Assembly (NCBI GenBank): GCA_003240695.1
Contig: QFNC01000013.1
Location: 9,633 to 73,632, forward strand
Length of the DNA stretch: 64,000 nt
Direction of reading: 5' to 3'
DNA from: Pseudoxanthomonas suwonensis
GTDB taxonomy: Bacteria; Pseudomonadota; Gammaproteobacteria; Xanthomonadales; Xanthomonadaceae
The position numbers were made by a program, and so were the translations under genes. Under the pieces are notes generated by a model. The model was not told the origin of the DNA and ran no database searches. It saw nothing but the letters and a program-made list of their open reading frames with translations. Positions within the stretch are counted from its first letter, which is position 1. Each line of letters opens with the position of its first letter. Below, piece after piece: positions 1 to 9,204 of the stretch.

Positions 1-1
1 C

Positions 2-1234
2 GACCTGCTGGTGGCCGGGCCGGCGGTGCAGGACATGCAGGTCAGCTTCGAAGCCTACTGGAGCGCCCGCCGCACCCGTCCGGTGCATCTGCTGGGTGAC
101 GTGGGTCGGCACCTGCTGGCCAACGGCGTGCCGTCGATCGAGCATCACGCCTTCCAGCATCCCGAGCGCGTGGCTGCCATGGCCCGCGATGCCGACGACG
201 CGCAGCTGGTGCGCCAACGGCTGGTGGATGCGGCGATCCCGGTGGGGGCCGTGCAGTTCATCGCCGACCTTCCCGACAAGCACCAGCGCGACGAGCCCGC
301 GATGGCGGCCGCGACCCGCGGCCTGCGCGAGCTGGTGGACGGCACACAGAAGGAATTGCTGCTGCAGACACCCTATCTGGTGCTGTCGGACGAGGCCCAG
401 GCGATGTTCCGGCAGCTGCATGCGCGCGCGCAGCCGCCGCGCGTGGTGGTGTCCACCAACAGCCTGGCTGCCACCGATTCGTTCATCACCTACGCGCTGT
501 CGTACAAGTACAAGCGGCGCTATCTGCGCGAATTCGGCTTCACCATCCACGAATACAAGCCGTTTCCCGAAGACGCACCGGTGGACGTGGATGCGACCGG
601 CGCCATCGACATCGCCTGGGACGCGGATGGCAACCCGATCATCGGGCCTGCGGCACTGCGGCCGGAGCGTCCGTCGTCGCGCCCGCCGTTGTCGCGCGAA
701 TACTCCGCACTGCGCTATGCCGGCATCGCCGTGAACCGGCGCGTACCGCTGCAGCGCGCCGGGGTACGCATCGGCCTGCATGCCAAGTCGATGGTGGTGG
801 ACGGCGCGATCGGCATGGTCGGCACCCACAACTTCGACCCGCGCGGCGACCACTACAACACCGAAAGCGCGGTGGTGATCGCCGATGCGCGCTTCGCCAG
901 CGCATTGGCCGACAGCATCCGCCGCGACATCGCCCCGGAAAACAGCTGGGTGATCGCCCGTCGCGACAAGTTTCCGGTGTTCTCGGGCCTGGATTATTCG
1001 CTGGGCAAGGTGTCCGAGCAGCTGCCGCTGTTCGACCTGTGGCCGTTCCGCTACGCCACCAGTTACCAGTTCGAACGCAGTGCCCGCTGCCCGATGCCGG
1101 TGCCGCCGGAGCATCCGCAGTTCCGCCAGTGCCACCGGCCGGTCGGCGATTTTCCGGAAGTGGCGCTGGGCCTGAAATCGGTGCTGACCCGCATCGTCAC
1201 CGCATTCGGTTCCGGCCTGGCGCCGATTTTGTAA
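2..1234 (+). CDS. Phospholipase D family protein (ClsC/YmdC-like), 5'-truncated by window edge
   Basis: The gene is open from the first base, so its N-terminus and first HKD motif lie outside the window. The visible 410 residues carry one complete HKD motif near nt 775-870 (GLHAKSMVVDG followed by GTHNFDPR), the H-x-K-x4-D signature of phospholipase D enzymes. A segment near the start resembles the 'vGPxV..vsx.FdxYWns' stretch of ClsC-type cardiolipin synthases. Such enzymes condense phospholipids to cardiolipin at the inner membrane. The exact substrate is inferred. It ends 4 bp before the epimerase gene, so the two may be co-transcribed. Confidence 0.85.
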   Translation, partial: DLLVAGPAVQDMQVSFEAYWSARRTRPVHLLGDVGRHLLANGVPSIEHHAFQHPERVAAMARDADDAQLVRQRLVDAAIPVGAVQFIADLPDKHQRDEPAMAAATRGLRELVDGTQKELLLQTPYLVLSDEAQAMFRQLHARAQPPRVVVSTNSLAATDSFITYALSYKYKRRYLREFGFTIHEYKPFPEDAPVDVDATGAIDIAWDADGNPIIGPAALRPERPSSRPPLSREYSALRYAGIAVNRRVPLQRAGVRIGLHAKSMVVDGAIGMVGTHNFDPRGDHYNTESAVVIADARFASALADSIRRDIAPENSWVIARRDKFPVFSGLDYSLGKVSEQLPLFDLWPFRYATSYQFERSARCPMPVPPEHPQFRQCHRPVGDFPEVALGLKSVLTRIVTAFGSGLAPIL

Positions 1235-1238
1235 CGGC

Positions 1239-2561
1239 ATGACGATGACGTCCGACTCTGACCGCAACCCATCGTCGGCTCCATTGCGGGTGCTGGTGCT
1301 CGGCGCGCACGGGTTCATCGGTACCGGCATCGTCGCTGCACTGCGCCGTCACGGCATGTCGGTGTGCAGCGTGGTGCGTGGCGATGGCGGGCACGTCGGG
1401 CCAGACCGGATCGGCGTAGACCTGTCACGCATGTGCACGCCCGAGCACTGGCTGCCGCTGCTGCAGGACGTCGATGCGGTGGTGAATGCCGCCGGGATCC
1501 TGCGCGAATCGTCACACCATGATTTCGAAGCGATCCACCTCGCCGCTCCGCTGGCGCTGGCCCAAGCCTGCCGGCAGCTGGGCATCCACCGGTTCGTGCA
1601 GATCTCCGCTCTGGGCGATCCGGCCGATGGCGAGTTCATCGCATCCAAGCATCGTTTCGATGTGCAGTTGCTGCAGGTGCTGCCATCGGCATTGGTGCTG
1701 CGGCCGTCAGTGGTCTACGCCACGGCCGGGTCCTATGGCGGCAGTTCGCTGTTGCGCGCACTGGCCGCGTTGCCTTGCGGCGTGTGGCTGCCGGGACATG
1801 GCCAATGGCGGTTGCAACCGATCAGTCTGGATGACTTGGCTGAACTGGTGCTGCGCGGACTAAGCGGTCATCGTCATGGCCTGTACGCGGTCGGTGGACC
1901 GGAAGTGCTCACCCTGCAGCAATACCAGACCCGTTGGCGGCGCTGGCTGGGCCTGCCGGGACACAGGCCGATCCGGGTGCCGATGGCGCTGATCCGCCTG
2001 CAGACCGTACTGGCAGACCGCGTCGGCGGCGGACCGATGGGCGCTGCCACCTGGCGCATGCTGCAGCGGGGCAATCTGCTGCCCGACGGCGCGCTGCAGC
2101 GCTTGCAAGCGGACTTCGACATGCAGCCGCGCACGCTGTCCGCGGTGCTGGATGCGCAACCCAGCCACGTGCAGGACCGCTGGCATGCGCGGCTGTATCC
2201 CCTGGCCCCGCTGCTGCGACTGGGCGTGGGCGCGTTGTGGCTGTTGTCCGGCTGGGCGGGATTGTCGGCATCCGCAGCCAGCGTGCGGGCATTGATGGCG
2301 CCGTTGCACTGGCCGCAAACGGCATCCATTCTGCTGGCGCGTGGCTCGGGCATGGTGGATGTGCTGCTGGGTCTGTGGCTGCTGGGTCCGTGGCGCCCGC
2401 GATGGGCCGTGGACCTGATGCTGCTCAGCGTGCTGCTGTACACCGCATTCTTCGGCATCTTGCTGCCGGCGCAGTGGCTGGACCCGTTGGGCGGCTTGGC
2501 GAAGAACCTGGTGATCCTGCCGGCGTTGCTGGTGCTGCGGGTCCTGCTGGAGCGCCGCTAG
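1239..2561 (+). CDS. NAD(P)-binding epimerase/SDR with C-terminal DoxX-like membrane domain
   Basis: A 440-residue protein. Residues 17-30 hold a Rossmann glycine motif (VLVLGAHGFIGTG), and the first ~290 residues follow the atypical short-chain dehydrogenase/epimerase fold (NDUFA9/YbjT-like). From about residue 310 to the end there are four hydrophobic segments resembling DoxX-like membrane proteins. The enzyme is therefore probably anchored to the inner membrane. The substrate is unknown. The next gene starts on the base after this stop codon, which suggests translational coupling with the DUF2269 protein. Confidence 0.8.
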   Translation: MTMTSDSDRNPSSAPLRVLVLGAHGFIGTGIVAALRRHGMSVCSVVRGDGGHVGPDRIGVDLSRMCTPEHWLPLLQDVDAVVNAAGILRESSHHDFEAIHLAAPLALAQACRQLGIHRFVQISALGDPADGEFIASKHRFDVQLLQVLPSALVLRPSVVYATAGSYGGSSLLRALAALPCGVWLPGHGQWRLQPISLDDLAELVLRGLSGHRHGLYAVGGPEVLTLQQYQTRWRRWLGLPGHRPIRVPMALIRLQTVLADRVGGGPMGAATWRMLQRGNLLPDGALQRLQADFDMQPRTLSAVLDAQPSHVQDRWHARLYPLAPLLRLGVGALWLLSGWAGLSASAASVRALMAPLHWPQTASILLARGSGMVDVLLGLWLLGPWRPRWAVDLMLLSVLLYTAFFGILLPAQWLDPLGGLAKNLVILPALLVLRVLLERR

Positions 2562-3029
2562 ATGCCGCTGTATCTGTGGGTGAAATGGATTCACGTCGTC
2601 TCGTCCACGGTGCTGTTCGGCACCGGCATGGGGATCGCGTTTTTCATGTGGATGGCGCACCGGCGCGGCGATGTACGGGTGATCGCCGCGACCGCGCGGC
2701 TGGTGGTACTGGCCGACAGCGTTTTCACGGCGCCAGCGGTGCTGGTGCAGTTCGGCAGCGGGTTGTGGCTGCTGCATCTCACCGGTTTCACCCTGACCAC
2801 CCGCTGGGTGCTGTGGGCGCTGGCGTTGTTCGTGTTCGTGGGCGCGTGCTGGTTGCCGGTGGTCTGGCTGCAATGGCGAGCGCGCAATCTGGCCGAAGCG
2901 GCGGTGGTTGCGGATGTACCCCTGCCCGCAGCCTATTTCCGGGTGATGCGCTGGTGGTTCTGGCTGGGATGGCCAGCGTTCGGCAGCGTGCTGGCGATCT
3001 TCTGGCTGATGGTGGCCAAGCCGGGGTAG
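2562..3029 (+). CDS. DUF2269 family integral membrane protein
   Basis: A 155-residue protein with four hydrophobic helices. The N-terminal pattern (W-V-K-W-I-H-V-V-S-S-T-V-L-F-G) is typical of DUF2269 proteins. No catalytic motif is visible and the function is unknown. The ATG directly follows the upstream stop codon, so it is probably made together with the epimerase/DoxX protein in the same membrane context. Confidence 0.75.
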   Translation: MPLYLWVKWIHVVSSTVLFGTGMGIAFFMWMAHRRGDVRVIAATARLVVLADSVFTAPAVLVQFGSGLWLLHLTGFTLTTRWVLWALALFVFVGACWLPVVWLQWRARNLAEAAVVADVPLPAAYFRVMRWWFWLGWPAFGSVLAIFWLMVAKPG

Positions 3030-3048
3030 GCGCGATCGAAGGACGTCA

Positions 3049-3507
3049 TCACGGCTCGCCGATGTCTTCGTTCCACAGCTGCGGATGCGCGGCGATCCAG
3101 TCGCCGAGCATGGCGATGCATTCGTCATCCTGCAGATCGATCACCCGCACGCCGGCCTCGCGCAGCCACTCGATGCCGCCGGAAAAGTTCACCGATTCGC
3201 CCACCACCACGGTGCCGATGTTGAACTGCCGCACCAGTCCGCTGCAGTACCAGCACGGCGCCAGCGTGGTCACCATGATGGTGTTGCGGTAGTCGCGCTG
3301 GCGACCGGCCTTGCGGAAGGCATCGGTTTCGCCGTGGATGGAGGGATCGTCTTCCTGCACGCGGCGGTTGTGGCCGCAGCCCAGCAGCACGCCGTCATCA
3401 CGGTACAGTGCCGCCCCGATCGGAATGCCGCCTTCGGCCAGACCCTGGCGGGCTTCGGCGACGGCGGTGGCCAGCAGGGCGCGGTGGTCGGGCGTGGCGA
3501 GGGTCAT
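3049..3507 (-). CDS. Nucleoside/cytosine deaminase family protein
   Basis: A 152-residue zinc-dependent deaminase. It carries the HxE zinc/proton-shuttle motif (HGETDAF) and the second zinc motif PCWYCSG. Length and the H-G-E variant are closest to yeast-type cytosine deaminase rather than tRNA adenosine deaminase, so hydrolytic deamination of cytosine or a related base is likely. I chose the ATG at 3507, where the conserved fold begins; longer open reading upstream looks non-coding. It is divergent from ubiE, with about 70 bp between the starts. Confidence 0.82.
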   Translation of the reverse strand: MTLATPDHRALLATAVAEARQGLAEGGIPIGAALYRDDGVLLGCGHNRRVQEDDPSIHGETDAFRKAGRQRDYRNTIMVTTLAPCWYCSGLVRQFNIGTVVVGESVNFSGGIEWLREAGVRVIDLQDDECIAMLGDWIAAHPQLWNEDIGEP

Positions 3508-3575
3508 GGTCGATGCGCGGCGGCGGAAACGTACACGATACCGGTTCAACACGCCCGAGGTGCAATAATCCGCGC

Positions 3576-4352
3576 ATGACCAGTTCACGCGACCACCGAA
3601 CCGGCGATGCCGCCGACACCACCCACTTCGGCTTCCGCGACGTGCCGCGCGGCCAGAAACAGAAGCTGGTGGGCGAGGTGTTCACCTCCGTGGCCGGCAA
3701 CTACGACGTGATGAACGACCTGATGAGTCTGGGCATCCATCGCTTGTGGAAGCGCTATTTCGTGTCCACCGCGCAGGTGCAGCGGGGCGATGCGGTGCTG
3801 GATCTGGCCGGCGGCACCGGCGACATCGCCGCGCTGCTGAAGCCGCGGGTGGGCGATGCCGGCCGCATCGTGCTGGGCGACATCAATGGCGCCATGCTGA
3901 AGACCGGCCGCGACCGCCTGACCGACCGCGGCCTGGTGCAGGGGCTGGAGTACGTGCAGTGCAACGCCGAGGCGCTGCCGTTTCCCGATGCCAGCTTCGA
4001 TCTTGTCACGATTGCCTTCGGCCTGCGCAACGTCACCGACAAGGACGCCGCGCTGCGCGAGATGCTGCGGGTGCTGAAGGTGGGCGGACAGGCGCGCGTG
4101 CTGGAGTTCTCCGAGGTCACCGCCGACTGGTTCCGCCCGCTGTACGACTTCCATGGCTTCCAGGTGCTGCCGCGGTTGGGTCGGCTGATTGCCGGCGATG
4201 CCGACAGCTACCGCTACCTGGCCGAATCGATCCGCAAGCATCCGCCGCAGCAGCAATTGCAGGACATGATGCAGGCCGCCGGCTTTGCGCGCTGCGGCTA
4301 TCGCAATCTCAACGCCGGCATCGTGGCCATCCATACCGGCCACAAGACCTGA
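3576..4352 (+). CDS. ubiE: UbiE: demethylmenaquinone/2-polyprenyl-benzoquinol C-methyltransferase
   Basis: A 258-residue SAM-dependent C-methyltransferase of ubiquinone (and menaquinone) synthesis. Visible features are the family opening (THFGFRDVP, then VFxSVAxNYDVMNDLMSxGIHRLWKR), SAM motif I (VLDLAGGTGD) and the later NAEALPFPDxSFD and FGLRNVTD blocks. The length is normal. The start at 3576 fits the family N-terminus, and the start lies close to that of the divergent deaminase. It acts on the membrane-bound quinone ring from the cytosolic side. Confidence 0.95.
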   Translation: MTSSRDHRTGDAADTTHFGFRDVPRGQKQKLVGEVFTSVAGNYDVMNDLMSLGIHRLWKRYFVSTAQVQRGDAVLDLAGGTGDIAALLKPRVGDAGRIVLGDINGAMLKTGRDRLTDRGLVQGLEYVQCNAEALPFPDASFDLVTIAFGLRNVTDKDAALREMLRVLKVGGQARVLEFSEVTADWFRPLYDFHGFQVLPRLGRLIAGDADSYRYLAESIRKHPPQQQLQDMMQAAGFARCGYRNLNAGIVAIHTGHKT

Positions 4353-4428
4353 ACCGGCATCCGCCCGCCCATGCGGGCTGAACGGCTGGCCGGTACACTC
4401 GGCGGTCCGTTCCCCCGAGTGTCGTCCC

Positions 4429-6462
4429 ATGCGTCGTTCCCTGCTGCTGCTGTCCCTCAGTGCCTGCCTGACCGCCGGCTGTTCCGGTGATCCTGCCACG
4501 CCTGCACCGGGAGCGACGCCCGGCAAGTCGGCCGCTGCAACCGCTGCCACGCCGCGCGACGCCATCCACGACGAATACACCTACGCGCAGCCGGACCAGG
4601 TCCAGATCACCGATCTGGTGCTGGATCTGGCCCTGGATTTCGCCGCGAAAACGCTGTCGGGCAGCGCCACCTACACGCTGGACTGGAAGGACACCAGCGC
4701 CACCGAACTGGTCCTGGACACGCGCGATCTGACCATCGCCAAGGTCGAGGCGGAAGCTGCCGGCGGCGATTGGACTCCGTTGCAGTTCACCCTGGCCGAT
4801 GCCGACAAGACCCTGGGCAGCAAGCTGACCATCCAGACCCCGGAACGTCCGGCCAAGGTGCGGGTGACCTACACCACCTCGCCGCAGGCCTCGGGGTTGC
4901 AGTGGCTGACCGCGGCACAGACCCAGGGCAAGCAGGGGCCCTTCATGTTCAGCCAGTCGCAGCAAATCCACGCACGTTCGTGGGTGCCGCTGCAGGACAC
5001 CCCGCAGGTGCGCTTCACCTACAGTGCCCGGGTCATGGCCCCGACCGATGCCATGGTGCTGATGAGTGCCGACAACGATCCGGCGGCCGCGCGCGACGGC
5101 GACTACAGCTTCACCATGCCGCAGCGGATTCCCTCGTACCTGCTGGCGATCGCGGCCGGCGATCTGGTGTTCAAGCCGATCAGCGGCCGCAGCGGCGTGT
5201 GGGCCGAACCGGGCATGGTGGACAAGGCCGTGACCGAATTCGCCGACACCGAAAAGATGATCCAGACCGCCGAACAGCTGTACGGTCCGTACCGCTGGGA
5301 TCGCTACGACATCCTGGTGCTGCCGCCGTCCTTCCCCTACGGCGGCATGGAGAATCCGCGCCTCACCTTCGCCACGCCCACGGTGATCACCGGCGACAAG
5401 TCGCTGGTGTCGCTGGTGGCGCACGAGCTGGCACACAGCTGGTCGGGCAATCTGGTCACCTTCGCCACACCCAGGGACGGCTGGTTGAACGAGGGCATGA
5501 CCAGTTACGTGGAAAACCGCCTGGTCGAGGCGCTGTACGGCAAGGAGCGCGCGAACATGGATTACGTGATCGCACGCAACGAACTGGAACGCGAATTCAG
5601 GACGCTGAATCCGAAACTGCAGGCGCTGGCGCTGCGCCCCGGCGACGTGGCCGATCCGGACGATGCCAGTTCGTCCACCAATTACGACAAGGGCGCGTGG
5701 TTCCTGCAGGCGTTGGAGGACCGCTTCGGCCGCGCCGATTTCGACGCCTTCCTGAAGGGCTATTTCGATCATTTCGCCTTCCAGAGCATTCCCACCACCA
5801 CCTTCATCGCCTACGCGAAGGAACATCTGCTGGACAAGCATCCCGGCAAGATGACCCCCGAACAGCTGGAGGCCTGGATCTACGAACCGGGCATTCCCGC
5901 CGATGCACCTCGAGCGCTGTCGCCGGAATTGGGATACGTGGATTCGGCCCGCATCGCATGGCAGGGCAGCGGCAAGCTGCCGCCGAAACAGCTGACCGCT
6001 GCGTGGAGCACGCAGCAATGGGTGCATTTCCTGGAAGGCATGCCGGAAACGCTGTCGGCCGAACAGATGCAGCAGCTCGACCAGGCCTATGCGTTCACCG
6101 GCACCTCCAATGGCGAAATCGCGCAGCGCTGGTATCCGCTGGCGGTGCGCAGCCAATACCACCCCGCCGACGCGAAAATGGCCGAATTCCTGCAGGGCAT
6201 CGGCCGGCGCAAACTGATCATGCCCACCTACGAAGCGCTGGTGGCCACGCCGGACGGACTGGCGCTGGCCAAGTCGATTTTCGCCAAGGCCCAGCCCGGA
6301 TATCACCCGATCACCACGCAGACGGTGCAGAACACCATCGACGAAGCCAAGCCGTTGGCGCGTCCGGCTGCACCGGCGACACCCGCACCAGTGACCGTGC
6401 CGGCGCCGGCCGATGGCGCTGCTGCACCGGACGCGGCCACGCTGCCGTCATCGGGAACCTGA
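4429..6462 (+). CDS. M1 family metallo-aminopeptidase, lipoprotein
   Basis: A 677-residue gluzincin. The N-terminus is a short signal peptide ending in a lipobox (LTAGC), so it is probably anchored in the envelope. The exopeptidase motif GGMEN is followed by HELAHSW (H332, E333, H336) and the third zinc ligand in LNEGMTSY (about residue 355), the complete HExxHx18E site of M1 aminopeptidases/leukotriene A4 hydrolase. The C-terminal tail is rich in Ala-Pro. It probably removes N-terminal residues from peptides in the periplasm. Three bases separate it from the hydrolase gene that follows. Confidence 0.9.
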   Translation: MRRSLLLLSLSACLTAGCSGDPATPAPGATPGKSAAATAATPRDAIHDEYTYAQPDQVQITDLVLDLALDFAAKTLSGSATYTLDWKDTSATELVLDTRDLTIAKVEAEAAGGDWTPLQFTLADADKTLGSKLTIQTPERPAKVRVTYTTSPQASGLQWLTAAQTQGKQGPFMFSQSQQIHARSWVPLQDTPQVRFTYSARVMAPTDAMVLMSADNDPAAARDGDYSFTMPQRIPSYLLAIAAGDLVFKPISGRSGVWAEPGMVDKAVTEFADTEKMIQTAEQLYGPYRWDRYDILVLPPSFPYGGMENPRLTFATPTVITGDKSLVSLVAHELAHSWSGNLVTFATPRDGWLNEGMTSYVENRLVEALYGKERANMDYVIARNELEREFRTLNPKLQALALRPGDVADPDDASSSTNYDKGAWFLQALEDRFGRADFDAFLKGYFDHFAFQSIPTTTFIAYAKEHLLDKHPGKMTPEQLEAWIYEPGIPADAPRALSPELGYVDSARIAWQGSGKLPPKQLTAAWSTQQWVHFLEGMPETLSAEQMQQLDQAYAFTGTSNGEIAQRWYPLAVRSQYHPADAKMAEFLQGIGRRKLIMPTYEALVATPDGLALAKSIFAKAQPGYHPITTQTVQNTIDEAKPLARPAAPATPAPVTVPAPADGAAAPDAATLPSSGT

Positions 6463-6465
6463 TCC

Positions 6466-7443
6466 TTGCCGAACACGCGGCCACTGCGATGGCGGATCGC
6501 GGCCGGGTTGCTGGCCGTCATCGTCATTGCCGTGGCCGTATTGCTGTGGCGCGATCCGTACACGATCATCCGCGGCGAATTCGCCCGCCAGCGCATCGCC
6601 GCCGGTCTGCGCATCGGCCACGTGCAAGCCGCGGGCCACCAGTGGACCTATGCCCAACGCGATGCCGACGCAGCCGATGCGCCGGTCATCGTGATGATCC
6701 ACGGCTTCACCGGCGGCAAGGAAAACTGGTATCCGCTGGCCCGACGCCTGCGTGGACAGTACCGGCTGGTCATTCCCGACCTGCCGGGCTGGGGCGATTC
6801 ACAGCGCAAACCCGATGGCGATTATGGCTACCTGGAACAGGCCGACCGGGTGGCCGATTTCATTGCCACGGTGTCGCCCGACCGGCAGGTGGTGCTGCTG
6901 GGGCATTCCATGGGGGGTGGCATCGCCGCGCTGGTGGCGGCCCGTTATCCGGATCGCGTGGTGCGCGTGGGTCTGCTGGATGCGGCCGGCGTCCGCTTCC
7001 GCGACAACCGCTTCGGCGAGCAGGTGCTGGCCGGCCAGAATCCGTTCGGCGTGCACGATGCCGCCAGCCTGGACACCTATCTGGAAACGGTGTTCCATCA
7101 GGCCGATGCCAGACCATGGCTGCCGTGGCCGGCGTCCAGCATCTACATCAACCGTCGCCGCGGCGATGCCGCCTTCGAGCAGCACGTGCTGGACGGCATC
7201 GGGCGCGGCGAGTTCGCCTTCGCGCCCGGCGCGGCCGCACGCCACATCCGCCAGCCGACGCTGCTGCTGTGGTGCGCGCAGGATGCCGTGATCGATGCCA
7301 GCGCGATGGGCCTGTATGCCGAACGCATCCCGCAGGCGATGCAGGTGCTGCTGGAGGGCTGCGGGCACATGTCGCTGGTGGAGCAGCCCGATGCCGTGGC
7401 ATCCGCCGTGCAGATGCTGATCGAACGAGGACAACCCCGATGA
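6466..7443 (+). CDS. Alpha/beta hydrolase with N-terminal membrane anchor
   Basis: A 325-residue protein starting with TTG, 3 nt after the aminopeptidase stop; no in-frame ATG fits better. Residues 10-28 form a transmembrane helix. The catalytic domain shows the oxyanion motif HGFTGGKENW, the nucleophile elbow GHSMGG and the C-terminal catalytic His in GCGHMSLVEQP. It resembles membrane-anchored lipases/esterases of the PHA-depolymerase-like type. The substrate is unknown. Its stop overlaps the next start (ATGA). Confidence 0.83.
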   Translation: MPNTRPLRWRIAAGLLAVIVIAVAVLLWRDPYTIIRGEFARQRIAAGLRIGHVQAAGHQWTYAQRDADAADAPVIVMIHGFTGGKENWYPLARRLRGQYRLVIPDLPGWGDSQRKPDGDYGYLEQADRVADFIATVSPDRQVVLLGHSMGGGIAALVAARYPDRVVRVGLLDAAGVRFRDNRFGEQVLAGQNPFGVHDAASLDTYLETVFHQADARPWLPWPASSIYINRRRGDAAFEQHVLDGIGRGEFAFAPGAAARHIRQPTLLLWCAQDAVIDASAMGLYAERIPQAMQVLLEGCGHMSLVEQPDAVASAVQMLIERGQPR

Positions 7444-8171
7444 ACCGCACAACCCGTTTGCTGATCGCGGCTTGCCTGGCCGTGTCGCTGTCGTCCTGCA
7501 ACAAGGCCGATCCGGCCGCCGATGCCGAACGAGATGCCGCAGCGCATGCAGCGGCCGAGACGGCCGCCGGCGAGGCCGAGGCGCGCTTCAACGCGGCGGT
7601 GAAGGCCGAAGACTGGCGCATGGCCAAGGCCCATGCCGACGTGCTGCTGGCGGCACATCCCGGCACCGATGCGGCCGATCGGGTGCAGGCGCAATTCGCC
7701 GACATCAAGGCCAAGGCGGATGCCGCGAAGGAAAGCGCACGCCTGGCGGCGCTGTGGACCTACAACACCCAAGCGGTGAAAAGCGGCAAACAGCTGTCGG
7801 CATCGCTGTATTCGGACAAACCGGTCGGCACCGGCGACGGCAGGACCTCGCCGGTGCGGCTGATTTTCCGCGACCATCCCGAATGGGGGCGCAGCAGCTA
7901 TCTGGTGCTGGAATCAGGCGATTTCGATTGCCGCGGCGGCTGCACGGTCGCCATTACCATCGATGGCGAACGCAAACGCACGCTGCCCGGTTCGCGTCCC
8001 GACACCGACGAGGCCATCGCCATGTTCATCGACGACGAGAAGGCGCTGTGGTCGATCGTGAAGCAGGCGGACACCATCGTGATCGACGTGCCGGTGAAAG
8101 GGGAAGGCAAGCAGCCGGCGCGCTTCGAGGTGGGTGGGCTGGATGCGGGGAAACTGCCGGGCTGGGAGTGA
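7440..8171 (+). CDS. Hypothetical lipoprotein with Ala/Glu-rich helical region
   Basis: A 243-residue protein with a signal peptide and lipobox (VSLSSC), then a charged alanine-rich helical stretch to about residue 90 and a beta-rich C-terminal domain containing a small Cys pair (FDCRGGCT). I do not recognise the family. It overlaps the hydrolase stop by 4 bp, so the aminopeptidase, hydrolase and this lipoprotein form one probable operon acting at the envelope. Confidence 0.7.
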   Translation: MNRTTRLLIAACLAVSLSSCNKADPAADAERDAAAHAAAETAAGEAEARFNAAVKAEDWRMAKAHADVLLAAHPGTDAADRVQAQFADIKAKADAAKESARLAALWTYNTQAVKSGKQLSASLYSDKPVGTGDGRTSPVRLIFRDHPEWGRSSYLVLESGDFDCRGGCTVAITIDGERKRTLPGSRPDTDEAIAMFIDDEKALWSIVKQADTIVIDVPVKGEGKQPARFEVGGLDAGKLPGWE

Positions 8172-8220
8172 GCGGGATCGGAATCGTCCCCGCTTGTGAT
8201 CACGGGATCGCAGCCGTGAT
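8171..8220. terminator. Two inverted repeats between convergent genes
   Basis: Directly at the end of the lipoprotein gene there is an inverted repeat AGCGGG (8171-8176) / CCCGCT (8189-8194), followed by ATCACGG (8199-8205) / CCGTGAT (8214-8220). Neither has a clear U-run, so factor-independent termination is only a possibility. The convergent arrangement fits a shared transcription end. Confidence 0.3.
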
Positions 8221-9204
8221 GGTGATTCGATCGTGAATCTGGACATCCGCTGCTATTTCTCTTATTTCTCCTTCCTTTCCATGCTGAATGAAGTGCATTG
8301 TCAGGATATTTCCATCCAGCGATGCCGATTCCAGTTGCTTCATCGAGTTTCCTTTGCTCGAGAATCCATCGACCGGGATTCTGTATTGATTGGAAAGGTG
8401 GAGATCGTTGCCGTAGCGCCATAATTCTATATGGTTTTCATCCTGCAAGCGCGAGATAAGCAGTCCCGACACAACAAGATAGCCACCATTCTTCTCATTG
8501 AACACCCATTGCGCGCCTCTCAGGTCGCGATCGGTTTCTGGGAAAGGGAGAAATTGCGTGCGGATCGAAGTGTGCCCCCTTACGATGAAACACGGCATCG
8601 GTCTGCCTGCCGTCAGGCACATGGTCGAAAAGGCCACCCCGTCCATGCTTTCGGCCGGGTTCCGGTACCGTTTGAGGAATTCCGCGCTGTCGATCCGTTC
8701 GTCGATCGGTGTTTGTACGATGGAGACGTTTTCAATGACGACAATCGGCACTTTCCTTTGCGACGTAAGGCGTGGCAGCTCATGGGTTGAATATGGGTGC
8801 GTGCGGTAATACGCAGCGATGGCGCTGTTGGCCCCATGGACCCTGTCCGAAAATTCCGTCGAGCGCGAGCTGCGGATCTTGTGAACCGGAAAACCCATCG
8901 CCGACAATCCCGGCATGGGCTTCTGGTTGTAATCGAAGCATGATTTTCCCGGCGAGCGGGGCCCAAAGGATTGGCTGAAGGATATGAGCTGGGTTATCGG
9001 TTTCCTGTCGGGCAGCGAGTAAATGCCGAGATGGGTGGTGTTCATCCCGTCCCGCCGGCCATGCTTGTTGACAACGGCGTATCTCGAGACGGGTTGGCTC
9101 GTTCCTTCAGCCGCCAAGCACATGCTCGCGGGAATGATCTGTGCGCCCGAGGCGTATGTGCTGGTCAGGTGGGCGGAATATGGTTTCGTGGTGAGGGAAT
9201 ACAT
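8200..9204 (-). CDS. Hypothetical protein, AT-richer than its surroundings
   Basis: A 334-residue protein I cannot assign to a family. It has no signal peptide at the chosen ATG and no recognisable catalytic motif. The C-terminal third is rich in beta-type segments. Codon use is visibly less GC-biased than in neighbouring genes, which suggests horizontal transfer. The start overlaps the end of the upstream lipoprotein gene by 40 bp in another frame. The frame stays open upstream of the ATG with protein-like residues (TGDPRCES), so both may once have been one gene. It could be an immunity-type protein, but this is a guess. Confidence 0.55.
   Translation of the reverse strand: MYSLTTKPYSAHLTSTYASGAQIIPASMCLAAEGTSQPVSRYAVVNKHGRRDGMNTTHLGIYSLPDRKPITQLISFSQSFGPRSPGKSCFDYNQKPMPGLSAMGFPVHKIRSSRSTEFSDRVHGANSAIAAYYRTHPYSTHELPRLTSQRKVPIVVIENVSIVQTPIDERIDSAEFLKRYRNPAESMDGVAFSTMCLTAGRPMPCFIVRGHTSIRTQFLPFPETDRDLRGAQWVFNEKNGGYLVVSGLLISRLQDENHIELWRYGNDLHLSNQYRIPVDGFSSKGNSMKQLESASLDGNILTMHFIQHGKEGEIREIAADVQIHDRITITAAIP

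Noticed and set aside
4770..7439. The long plus-strand frame continuing upstream of the lipoprotein at 7440
   Set aside because: It overlaps the aminopeptidase and hydrolase in another frame and gives Arg/Gly-rich, motif-free sequence. Only the part from ATG 7440 has a signal peptide and coding character.
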